6,623 nt of DNA from positions 1 to 6,623 of the forward strand of contig JAGPVU010000169.1 of the NCBI GenBank assembly GCA_018066825.1. Reading direction: 5' to 3'. A program made the position numbers and the translations under genes. How positions within the stretch are numbered: position 1 is the first letter of the stretch; each line of letters begins with the position of its first letter. Of the stretch, positions 1 to 6,541 are shown piece after piece. The notes beneath the pieces were generated by a model that was not told the DNA's origin, searched no databases, and worked only from the letters and a program-made list of their open reading frames with translations. Origin of the DNA: Cycloclasticus sp. GTDB taxonomy: Bacteria; Pseudomonadota; Gammaproteobacteria; Methylococcales; Cycloclasticaceae.

Positions 1-321
1 GGCGTAGCTGCGTGTTTCGTCCGTGTGGGTGGAGTAAAAGTTATCAAAGCCGACGTTAAAATCACTGAAATCAGCGTTGTGCTGCGTCCAGGTGTCTGCA
101 ATCAATTGTTCGGGTGTAATGCCTTCTTGCTGGGCTCTAAGCATAATGGGCGTGCCGTGGGCATCATCGGCGCAAACGTAATGACAAGTGTGCCCGCGTT
201 GCTTCTGAAAACGCACCCAAATATCGGTTTGGATGTATTCGACCATGTGTCCAATATGGATCGGGCCATTGGCGTAAGGCAAAGCACTAGTAACAAGGAT
301 TTTTCTGGTTTCTTTTGACAT
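1..321 (-). CDS. metG: Methionyl-tRNA synthetase, N-terminal 107 residues (runs off left edge)
   Basis: This is the 5' part of the gene for methionyl-tRNA synthetase, the cytosolic class I enzyme that charges tRNA-Met with methionine. The translation begins MSKETRKILVTSALPYANG and carries the class I signature HIGH at residues 22-25, preceded by the usual ALPYANGPI. It continues with CADDAHGTPIM at about residues 50-60, which is typical of the MetG catalytic domain. The ATG at 319-321 gives the expected start for this family. No strong Shine-Dalgarno sequence is visible before it. Only the beginning of the Rossmann catalytic domain is present; the KMSKS loop and anticodon-binding region lie outside the window. 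The gene lies downstream of a strong terminator on the same strand, so it probably has its own promoter in the 322-480 interval. Identification is by recognised family sequence and is very secure. Confidence 0.97.
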   Translation of the reverse strand, partial: MSKETRKILVTSALPYANGPIHIGHMVEYIQTDIWVRFQKQRGHTCHYVCADDAHGTPIMLRAQQEGITPEQLIADTWTQHNADFSDFNVGFDNFYSTHTDETRSYA

Positions 322-486
322 AGATTGCTGGTGTGACGGCTAGTTACTTAAATAAAATTAATAACATAATAAAATGTTATTTAATCATAATTTTAAGCGG
401 GTATTGTCCCATAAAACTTGTGTGATAGGAGGGCGCGTTGTTAAAGCGCGATAGGCTTTAAGTCAGTGATTGGAAAGAGTCCACAC
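322..486 (-). promoter_or_regulatory. Intergenic leader and probable promoter region of metG
   Basis: This AT-rich gap separates the operon terminator from metG. Read on the minus strand, a TATGAT hexamer (plus positions 384-389) is a plausible -10 element, but I see no convincing -35 partner. The strand switch needed to separate metG from the terminated upstream operon argues that a promoter must lie here. An imperfect inverted repeat occupies 357-385 and a small 7-bp hairpin occupies 441-461. No open reading frame of interest is present. The promoter position is inferred mainly from gene layout. Confidence 0.4.
357..385. repeat. AT-rich inverted repeat in the metG leader
   Basis: The arms ATTAATAACAT (357-367) and ATGTTATTTAAT (374-385) are complementary over 11 positions with one extra T in the right arm, around a 6-base AT spacer. 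The inner 8 bp are perfect. On the minus strand it lies just downstream of the candidate -10 box, so it could be an operator or a weak leader hairpin. Such a sequence can also arise by chance in AT-rich DNA. Confidence 0.45.
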
Positions 487-520
487 AAAAAAAAGCGCAA
501 TGCCTTTGGCATTGCGCTTT
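487..520 (-). terminator. Rho-independent terminator of the envelope operon
   Basis: A perfect 13-bp stem (492-504 paired with 508-520, core GCGCAATGCC/GGCATTGCGC) closes a 3-base loop. Read on the minus strand it is followed by a run of eight T residues (plus-strand A-run at 487-494). It begins 16 bases after the stop codon of the beta-barrel gene ending at 536, exactly where an operon terminator is expected. The plus-strand reading has only a short T run, so the terminator acts mainly on minus-strand transcripts. It should insulate metG from the operon upstream. Confidence 0.92.
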
Positions 521-535
521 ATGGTAAAAAATAAG

Positions 536-1657
536 TTACTTTTCGAAGTTTACTTTAATACCCATAAATGCCTGATAGCGGTCATATTCATAAACAGGGT
601 CATTAGAGTCATAGTTATCGAGTCGAATGCCAGCGAAGCCAAGAACGGGCATGTCTGTTAGCTCGCTTAAGTCTTTTTCAAGTCCTAGCTTTACTGTGTA
701 ACCTTGTTTGCCAGGTAGGTCTTCGTCATTTTCATCCGTTGTGGATAAGTTGTCGTATTCGTAGTCCTCGTAACTAGATTTAACAAAGACCTTTAAACCA
801 TCATTGACGGTATAAAATAAATCTGCAGAGTATTTGATTTTATCGGTATCGTAATAGCCCGAACCATTGTCGGTTCTTTCCTCGTACTCTATGCCTACAT
901 TGGTTCTTAGGTCTTGCGTGATTTTATATCGATGGGATAGCTCGACGTTATGGTAAAAATATTTCAGATCGGATCCTGCCACTAAGGCGCCAGCTTTACT
1001 TTTTTGCCGTCTGTTGTCGTAGTCTCTCTCACCAATGCCAAGATCAAGCTTGAAGCGGCCGTCACTATTGTGCTTGAAGGTCCAGGTATTAACCAAATTG
1101 GCTTGTTCGTAATCAAGCGTGCTAATCCCCATAATATTCTGGTCGTCATAACTTTTATTGTTGTAGGTTAAGGCCAAAGCGGTACGAACTTGATCACTCA
1201 GCTGTATTGAGCTAGACCCTAACAGCCTCCAATAATCATAATCATAACGATCTTCAATTTTTTGACCGCTAAATGTACCTATGGCACCAGTTGACCGGCT
1301 GACATATGTTTTATCTTTAAAGCCCGTCTGTATACCTAGTCTTGAGACGACTTTTTTATCGCTAATGGAGTATGTTTTTTTGTACAGCGCTTTTAGTTGT
1401 CCAGTAAACACATCAGCATTATTAAATGAGCCTTCATGCGCACGATTTTTTAGTGAGCCACTGAGCGTGAGGTCAGCTAATTTTTGTTTAATAAATACAT
1501 TCGTGTCAACAAACCAGGCTTCACCATTATCAAGGCTGTCGGAAAGTTTGTAAGGATTTGAGTCGTAGCCGGGTGATACTTCGGCTTTTAATGTAATAGC
1601 AGAGGCATTACTCGTTAGTGAGGCGATGATAGCGCCATAAATTAAATGTTTTTTCAT
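536..1657 (-). CDS. Outer-membrane beta-barrel protein, last gene of the operon
   Basis: The 373-residue product starts with a classical Sec signal peptide: KK at residues 2-3, a hydrophobic core at 5-14, and ASA before a likely cleavage after residue 20. The mature part is rich in aromatic and alternating polar/hydrophobic stretches with short turns containing D, N and G, as expected for beta strands. It opens with EVSPGYDSNPY, a pattern seen in barrel porins linked to exopolysaccharide systems (BBP2_2-like). It ends with YQAFMGIKVNFEK, a plausible BAM-recognised last strand, although two residues follow the usual terminal phenylalanine. I cannot count strands reliably. It follows the TPR gene by 30 bases and is followed by a strong terminator, so it is co-transcribed. 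An AAGGA ribosome-binding site precedes the start. A role as the outer-membrane exit for the operon's product is inference; it could also be a structural barrel with no channel. Confidence 0.85.
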   Translation of the reverse strand: MKKHLIYGAIIASLTSNASAITLKAEVSPGYDSNPYKLSDSLDNGEAWFVDTNVFIKQKLADLTLSGSLKNRAHEGSFNNADVFTGQLKALYKKTYSISDKKVVSRLGIQTGFKDKTYVSRSTGAIGTFSGQKIEDRYDYDYWRLLGSSSIQLSDQVRTALALTYNNKSYDDQNIMGISTLDYEQANLVNTWTFKHNSDGRFKLDLGIGERDYDNRRQKSKAGALVAGSDLKYFYHNVELSHRYKITQDLRTNVGIEYEERTDNGSGYYDTDKIKYSADLFYTVNDGLKVFVKSSYEDYEYDNLSTTDENDEDLPGKQGYTVKLGLEKDLSELTDMPVLGFAGIRLDNYDSNDPVYEYDRYQAFMGIKVNFEK

Positions 1658-1662
1658 TTCAT
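1654..1662 (-). other. Two-codon ORF (Met-Lys-stop) overlapping the barrel gene start
   Basis: On the minus strand the start region reads AAGGAAACTATGAAATGA. The first ATG (plus 1660-1662) is followed by AAA and TGA, and that TGA overlaps the real start codon (1655-1657) as ATGA. The first ATG is closer to the AGGA motif than the real one, so ribosomes could start there, stop at once and restart. This is seen directly; any effect on expression is inference. Confidence 0.4.
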
Positions 1663-1687
1663 AGTTTCCTTTTTGTTTTCCATGGTT

Positions 1688-3565
1688 TTAGTTAATAGTT
1701 TTAAGGTTGATGGTTTTTATCAGTTCAATTGCAAGTTTGTGGGCATGGTCTAACTTTAAGATATTATTTAATTCTGTAAGAGCCTGCGAGAATTGATTAT
1801 TTTTGTAGTAGGCGGATGCCAGTAAATAACGCGCGTCAAGATTATCGGATTGCTCGTCAAGAAGTTTTGATAAGTGGCCTTGGGCTTGTGTATATTGAGC
1901 TCGATCTATCAGCAATGTAGCCAGTAGCTTGAGTGTGGTGGTGTCGGATGGCTCGAGCGATAGTATCTTTTCATACGTTTTAATGGCGTTAATGGGGTCG
2001 CTGATCTGAAGCTGTAACGTGGCCTTGTATCGTAAACCACGGGTGTAGTTGGGGCTTATTTCTAGAAGTTGATTAACGATTCTCATGGCTTCATTAGGCT
2101 TAGCTAGAAGCTGTAGATATCGGGCTTTTGCGAGCAGGTAGATTTTGTTTTTATCGTTAAGGGTAATAGCATGATTAATGGCTTTGAGGGCCAATTCTGC
2201 TTGTGACAAGCTCTCATGCGTTAGCGATAATTCAAAGGATAAAAATGCCGCCGCATTATTATGTTGGATTAGTTTTTGGAACATAACGATAGCTTGTTGG
2301 TATTGTTTTCGGGATCTTTTTATCCTGGCCAACTGAATCTGCGAACGCCACTTGTATGCTTCGCTATTAGATAATTTTTCAAAAATCGTAAGAGCTTTTT
2401 GATAATACCCTGACCTTCTGTTGGCGAGCCCTTTTAAGTAACGCAATTCATCGGTTTTGGATTTAATCTTCTTAATTCTTGAAAGAAGCTCCTTGTATTG
2501 TTCTTGTGCGTATAAAAGCAGGAATTCGGCATAGGTTTTTTTTAACCTAGAGGTTTCATGCTGGATTAAATAATTAATATGTTTTTTTGCGTTATTTCTT
2601 TTGCCTTGTTCCAGGTAAGCCCAGGCGAGTAAGCGATGGGTTTTTATGTCGTTTTTAGATAATAGAGTGGTTTTTTTAAAGTTCTTTGTGACGCTAACGT
2701 AATCGTAATGAATTAGTTGGGCGTTAGCTCTAGTCAGTAACAATCTGGAGTTTTTCGGATCCAACGCTATGGCTTTGTCATAGGCGCTCATGGACTGCTG
2801 ATATTGTTCGCCTGAGGCCATTAATGCTTTGCCCAGTCGGGACCACGTATCGGGGCTGTCGGGGCGGTATTCGATAGATTTTTTATAGTGTTTAACGGCG
2901 TCGTCGTAGCGAGAAAGGGTGTGCTCGGTACTCGCTAAATGGGCTAAGGACTTCGCTTTTTTAAAGCCACTCGATATGTCGGTGGCCGTTGAAAAAATTA
3001 AAATAGCTTTTTCGTGAGCACCGATTTTTTTTTGCAGCAAACCCTGGTTTAGTAATGCCGAATAAGCATTTGGGTTTGCCGCGGTAAAAAATTCATATTG
3101 TTCAATAGAGTCTTTGTGACGCCCTGTTTTTGACAAAGCATATGCAAACGTAAACTGGACGTTATGTAATAGCCTTTGGTCTAAGGTTAAGCCGGTTAAC
3201 AAAATCTGAATATTAGCGAAGTCTCGTTCTGTTGATAAGGCTTGAGCGAGTTCTGCAATGATGCCGGCGCGTTCTTGTTGGTTTAGCGTTGTGATTTCAG
3301 CGCCGCTTAGTAGCTCTTTAATTTGAAGCCCGTTTGATGAAATTTGACTTAGAAGGGAAGCTACTAGCTCGTTAGGTAATTCTTGGCGTGTTGCCAAATC
3401 GCTGTCAGATTCGAAATCCTCGTCTGTTGATGGGGCGATTTTAATAACTGGGGGAACACTATTTTCTCTTTCTAAAAAAAATTCAGTATAAATAATGGCG
3501 GCGACGAATAATAAAGCTAGCCCCAGATACGGGATTCCAGTTTGAAAAAATCGTGATCGGAACAT
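1688..3565 (-). CDS. Membrane-anchored TPR-repeat protein, probably a periplasmic scaffold
   Basis: The 625-residue product has one N-terminal hydrophobic segment (about residues 10-30) after the basic start MFRSR. It should be anchored in the inner membrane with the remainder in the periplasm. An acidic, low-complexity linker follows (about 35-65). From about residue 134 to 610 the chain is almost entirely tetratricopeptide repeats, roughly a dozen, with recurring W/Y-LG-A-Y and A-x-x-YEKxLxLxP patterns (for example YDKAIALDPKN at 262-272 and YEKILSLEPSD at 531-541). TPR arrays bind other proteins; in alginate, cellulose and PNAG secretion they link the inner-membrane synthase to the outer-membrane porin. 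The ATG directly follows the previous gene's stop (TAAATG), and an AGGAG motif lies inside the end of that gene, so translation is coupled. A bridging role between the ligase and the barrel is inferred from this context. No enzymatic domain is visible. Confidence 0.88.
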   Translation of the reverse strand: MFRSRFFQTGIPYLGLALLFVAAIIYTEFFLERENSVPPVIKIAPSTDEDFESDSDLATRQELPNELVASLLSQISSNGLQIKELLSGAEITTLNQQERAGIIAELAQALSTERDFANIQILLTGLTLDQRLLHNVQFTFAYALSKTGRHKDSIEQYEFFTAANPNAYSALLNQGLLQKKIGAHEKAILIFSTATDISSGFKKAKSLAHLASTEHTLSRYDDAVKHYKKSIEYRPDSPDTWSRLGKALMASGEQYQQSMSAYDKAIALDPKNSRLLLTRANAQLIHYDYVSVTKNFKKTTLLSKNDIKTHRLLAWAYLEQGKRNNAKKHINYLIQHETSRLKKTYAEFLLLYAQEQYKELLSRIKKIKSKTDELRYLKGLANRRSGYYQKALTIFEKLSNSEAYKWRSQIQLARIKRSRKQYQQAIVMFQKLIQHNNAAAFLSFELSLTHESLSQAELALKAINHAITLNDKNKIYLLAKARYLQLLAKPNEAMRIVNQLLEISPNYTRGLRYKATLQLQISDPINAIKTYEKILSLEPSDTTTLKLLATLLIDRAQYTQAQGHLSKLLDEQSDNLDARYLLASAYYKNNQFSQALTELNNILKLDHAHKLAIELIKTINLKTIN

Positions 3566-3578
3566 TTAAAAGGCTCCT
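3563..3578 (-). promoter_or_regulatory. Stop/start junction with embedded ribosome-binding site
   Basis: Read on the minus strand the junction is AGGAGCCTTTTAAATG. The AGGAG (plus 3574-3578) lies in the last codons of the upstream gene, and the stop TAA is followed with no gap by the ATG of the TPR gene. The spacing of 8 bases is suitable for initiation. This layout favours translational coupling and matched amounts of the two proteins, consistent with a shared complex. Confidence 0.75.
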
Positions 3579-5995
3579 AAGGCGACGTCGTGGATGCCTT
3601 CTTTATTGATGTTTTGTATTTCAAGGCCAGGGCGTCCATTGACTTCTAACACCAGGGGCCCTACGTTTTCATCAAGACAAATATCGACGCCCATGTAGCC
3701 GAGAGGAATAGAGATATAACACTGTATAGCAATATCATTTATTTCTGGCCAAAAGGGTAATTGAACAAGCCCCAACAGTTTGCCGCTATCGGGGTGTTTT
3801 TGTATCTCTTTACCATAAAGCAAGCTGCGACCTGTTAAGCCGGTTTCTAAATCTACCGACACCCCAATCGCCCCAAGATGAATATTTGCCTTGCCCTTGG
3901 ACTTGAGTGTTGGAACACGGAGCATGGCGCTGATTAATTGGCCATTGCAGATGATTAAGCGAATATCACATAAACCTAACGGTGCGATTGATTTGAGTGA
4001 TTGGTGCTGTTTAATCATGGGTTCAATATAGGCGTCGTCTTCATCACCATTTTGTGAAAAGCTGCCCGAAAGAATTTCTTCTACGTGCTGCTTAATAGCG
4101 GGCTTGGGCCAGAATTTTCTAGAAGTACTTAAAAATCCATTGTCTTTCTTTTCGGCGAGTAGGAGTATTCCACTGCCTCGGGCGCCTTTGTTTGGTTTGA
4201 TGACAAAGTCTTGTTGTCCGCTCATACTAGCCAGAAACGTATCGACCTCACTATACGAGTGGCAACTCGAGAGCGTGCTTGGGCAAGGAACGCCGGATTG
4301 AGTCAAACATTTTTTTGTTTCTAATTTGTTGGTGGCCAACTGTAAGAGTGTTTCAGTATTGTGCTTATATATTAAGTCCCTATTACGTCCATTAATGCTG
4401 AGAACCTGGTTTTTTTGATGGCCCATTAAGTGCCTGAATCGAATAATTTCAGAGATACGCATGCCGGACCAACTACCAATGAAAAGCTGTAGGGCAAGAA
4501 CAGTCAGTAACAGTTCGGGATACAGGGAAAAAATACCTTGAAGTAGAAAAGAACTAAAGACCAGGTAGCAAAGGGAAAGGGTTAATAGAGTGCCTGCCGC
4601 ACTGTAAAGTAGGTCGTGCCAATTACTTTCGTTGGCCATTTGGTGAATACGGTCGACAGCAAAACTGATAATGACCACAGGAAATAATGCTAATAGCCCA
4701 AACTCGATATTCTGCGATATGGCTATATTCGATACGCCGATTAAAGAAACGATAGTCGTGATAGTGATAATGGATGCGAGCCTCGGTATTTTCAGGATAT
4801 TAAATTTACCTAATACGGCGTGACTAATAAAAGCCAATAGCAATACCATAGAAAAGCCCAAAAGGCCGACAAAAAAACCGGTGTAAACGCTCGCCGCAGC
4901 GATTAGCATGGGCATGAAAATACCAAATGTTTTTACGCCTACTATATTTCTAAGGAAAGTTATTAGCAGCGTACACATGGGGAATAATAAAAAGATATAG
5001 GTGGTTTGTAGCGGCAAACCCAATTCCTTCATTAACGTAGCTGCATTAGGTATGAAGCTTTCGGGTGTAGCAGTGTCACGATATAAGGCGGGTGCTATTT
5101 TAATTTCTTTAGAATTGAACGCGTAGTCAAAATTTATATTCGTCGTGCGTTTGAACATCGAATGGTCACCTCGATAGAGCCCTACATAATGACGCGGCAG
5201 ACTAGCAAAATGTCCATTTGTTGGGTCAAAGGGAACCCAGTGGTCTTCTATGTAAATCTCAATCCATTGGTGAGAGGTTTTTTTCTTTTCACCGTTTAAG
5301 ATAACGCCCCCCACTAGTCGAGCGGGTAAATTATTCAAGCGTGCAAGGCTGGCAAATAAGCGGCTTTTTCCATTGCAGCTGGCCACGCCTAAACGTAAGG
5401 CGGTTAGGGAGTCGGTGAAGCCTTTAAACGGTAATGGTTTGATTTTATGATGCGAGTAGTTATAAATGGCATGAAGTACGTCATAAGTGCTACTCGTGTC
5501 ATTGGGCTTTATTTGCGCCCATAATGCTTTTATTTCGGCGTGATTGACGGGTACTGCCGAGGTCTCTTTTAAGTAGACTGTTAATTCGTCAGCGTATTCT
5601 TTTGGTATCTCCAGGTTTTTAGATATATCAAAACGAACGCCTTGTAAGGATACTAAGGCGCGGTAAAAAATTGTTTTACTAACTGAGTTGCCGCTCCACT
5701 GGGCGTAACGTCCATCAGTGCCAATTCTGTACTCTACGTCCATATCGCGGGAGATAAGCTTTTCGTCGATAATTTCTACGCGATCGCTATTGTCGGGCAA
5801 GTATGTCGATATGCCAATATCACCCTCAGCATCAAAAGACATGGAAAGGTTATATTGATAGATACCTTCAGGCAAAAGAAATGAGGAAAGCTCTCCGTTT
5901 CGGGTTGTATGTATCGTTAGAAGTAACAGTGAAATGAACAATAAGCCGGTGTCCAGGCGAAAGATCCATCTAAGTTGCTTTTTAAAAAAGGCCAT
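3566..5995 (-). CDS. Fusion of transglutaminase-like domain, seven-helix membrane module and alpha-L-glutamate-ligase-like ATP-grasp enzyme
   Basis: This 809-residue inner-membrane protein has three parts. After one helix (about residues 13-31), a periplasmic region to about 330 contains a transglutaminase-like fold. It is of the type known as 'inactive transglutaminase fused to 7 TM helices' (UUP1 family). C207 (SCNGKS), H242 (SHQW) and D257 (FDPTNG) occupy the places of the catalytic triad. About seven hydrophobic helices follow (331-512), which puts the C-terminus in the cytosol. Residues about 520-809 form an ATP-grasp ligase related to RimK: K600 with the glycine loop GARGSGI (604-610), E658, DIR at 677-679, RVPTLKSKGKANIH (693-706), D771 and the metal-binding end EVNGRPGLEIQNIN (784-797). 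In relatives the membrane protein and ligase are normally separate genes of about 500 and 320 residues, so this is a fusion. The likely chemistry is ATP-dependent addition of amino acids, perhaps glutamate, to a peptide. The start lacks a good Shine-Dalgarno, but an in-frame stop lies upstream and the first helix requires this ATG. Confidence 0.9.
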   Translation of the reverse strand: MAFFKKQLRWIFRLDTGLLFISLLLLTIHTTRNGELSSFLLPEGIYQYNLSMSFDAEGDIGISTYLPDNSDRVEIIDEKLISRDMDVEYRIGTDGRYAQWSGNSVSKTIFYRALVSLQGVRFDISKNLEIPKEYADELTVYLKETSAVPVNHAEIKALWAQIKPNDTSSTYDVLHAIYNYSHHKIKPLPFKGFTDSLTALRLGVASCNGKSRLFASLARLNNLPARLVGGVILNGEKKKTSHQWIEIYIEDHWVPFDPTNGHFASLPRHYVGLYRGDHSMFKRTTNINFDYAFNSKEIKIAPALYRDTATPESFIPNAATLMKELGLPLQTTYIFLLFPMCTLLITFLRNIVGVKTFGIFMPMLIAAASVYTGFFVGLLGFSMVLLLAFISHAVLGKFNILKIPRLASIITITTIVSLIGVSNIAISQNIEFGLLALFPVVIISFAVDRIHQMANESNWHDLLYSAAGTLLTLSLCYLVFSSFLLQGIFSLYPELLLTVLALQLFIGSWSGMRISEIIRFRHLMGHQKNQVLSINGRNRDLIYKHNTETLLQLATNKLETKKCLTQSGVPCPSTLSSCHSYSEVDTFLASMSGQQDFVIKPNKGARGSGILLLAEKKDNGFLSTSRKFWPKPAIKQHVEEILSGSFSQNGDEDDAYIEPMIKQHQSLKSIAPLGLCDIRLIICNGQLISAMLRVPTLKSKGKANIHLGAIGVSVDLETGLTGRSLLYGKEIQKHPDSGKLLGLVQLPFWPEINDIAIQCYISIPLGYMGVDICLDENVGPLVLEVNGRPGLEIQNINKEGIHDVALGAF

Positions 5996-6164
5996 GAAGT
6001 TGTATATTAAATATAGTCGAGCTTATACCGCATCGTGTGATGCGATATAAGGAAGTTGCAGGGGTTAAATCTTAGGGCAAGTTTAAATGAATGGCGTGAT
6101 TGAGTTTATGATACAGCTCACGAAATGAAAGGCCAGTTGGCTAGATAGTTATTATAACGGGGTT
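5996..6164 (-). promoter_or_regulatory. Leader of the envelope operon with a TATAAT box
   Basis: This is the gap between the small lipoprotein gene and the fusion gene. On the minus strand a consensus TATAAT (plus 6151-6156) may be a -10 element; 17 bases upstream the sequence is TTTATT, a weak -35. Transcription from there would give a 5' leader of about 150 bases. The leader contains a large inverted repeat (6022-6051). A second TATAAG hexamer (6022-6027) lies in the repeat but has no good -35. No terminator with a T-run separates this region from the lipoprotein gene, so read-through from that gene is also possible. Confidence 0.4.
6022..6051. repeat. 30-bp near-perfect palindrome upstream of the fusion gene
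   Basis: The arms CTTATACCGCATC (6022-6034) and GATGCGATATAAG (6039-6051) are complementary at 12 of 13 positions around the 4-base centre GTGT. The repeat ends 26 bases before the start codon at 5995. It has no following T-run on either strand, so it is not a standard terminator. It could be a dimeric regulator's operator or, in RNA, a stable leader hairpin. I do not recognise it as the site of a known regulator. Confidence 0.7.
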
Positions 6165-6343
6165 TTAGTTGAAAATAAAATTTTTGGCAAAGTTGGTTAT
6201 TTGATTAGCGCTCCAATCTGCTTTTCGCTTTTCTTTCATATCCGTACACCATTGTTCACTACCTACTTCAGGCGTGCAGGCCGATACTGAGAATACGAAC
6301 ATGGCAGAGAGAGCTTTAAACGCGTATTTTTTATGATGGTCAT
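6165..6343 (-). pseudogene. DUF3012-like small lipoprotein with a one-base frameshift in the signal peptide
   Basis: The mature region reads CTPEVGSEQWCTDMKEK, then RKADW, SANQITNFAKNFIFN and a TAA stop. This matches the short DUF3012 lipoproteins of marine gammaproteobacteria, whose function is unknown. The upstream hydrophobic stretch FVFSVSAC is a good lipobox, with the lipidated Cys codon at plus 6276-6278. A well-placed AGGAG (plus 6350-6354) precedes an ATG at 6341-6343, but that frame leaves the lipoprotein frame and stops after 26 codons. Adding one A to the six-base A-run (plus T-run 6327-6332) would give a continuous 59-residue lipoprotein starting MTIIKKYAFKALSAMFVFSV. So the gene is broken, phase-variable or misread at this run. 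The internal ATG (8 residues before the Cys) would give a signal with no basic N-terminus. As I remember the family, the phenylalanine in KNFIF replaces a usual second Cys, which may mean decay. Confidence 0.72.
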
Positions 6344-6541
6344 CGAGTACTCCTCATTGATTGCTGTTGAAAAAACGAATCTTGATGGCACTAAAAGCAG
6401 GCAATCAATACCATTTAATAACACCGAGATGGTGCTGTGCTATATTTTTAAGTAGCCGGCTAAACGCGAGGCTAAAGTTAACCCAAGCCCATAAGAAACG
6501 TATAAAATGGCTCGTTTTAGTAAAGCCGTATTGGAGCGAAC
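6344..6541. promoter_or_regulatory. Divergent intergenic region between the lipoprotein gene and mrp
   Basis: This roughly 200-base gap must carry promoters for both directions. Besides the lipoprotein's AGGAG, it contains a 9-bp inverted repeat, ATTGATTGC (6356-6364) with GCAATCAAT (6401-6409), and a candidate plus-strand promoter (6418-6446). I found no convincing minus-strand promoter and no RNA gene. Confidence 0.5.
6418..6446 (+). promoter_or_regulatory. Candidate promoter for mrp/apbC
   Basis: ATAACA (6418-6423) and TATATT (6441-6446) are separated by 17 bases and match the sigma-70 consensus at 4 and 5 of 6 positions. A TG one base before the -10 hexamer makes it an extended -10 type. 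It lies about 95 bases upstream of the mrp start codon on the correct strand. Confidence 0.45.

Noticed and set aside
25..318. Plus-strand open frame of 97 codons
   Set aside because: It lies antisense within the clearly recognisable metG coding region and its product resembles nothing; it is a shadow frame.
441..461. 7-bp hairpin TTAAAGC/GCTTTAA
   Set aside because: The stem is short, there is no T-run and no clear link to a gene; probably chance.
470..661. Plus-strand open frame of 63 codons
   Set aside because: It crosses the terminator hairpin and the end of the barrel gene on the opposite strand, with no ribosome-binding site or recognisable product.
1281..1553. Plus-strand open frame of 90 codons
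   Set aside because: It is antisense to the signal-peptide-bearing barrel gene and shows no features of its own.
4104..4301. Plus-strand open frame of 65 codons
   Set aside because: It is antisense to the ATP-grasp domain, whose motifs are well conserved.
6095..6122. CGTGA...TCACG pair resembling a CRP site
   Set aside because: The half-sites are 18 bases apart instead of 6, so it does not fit a CRP site.
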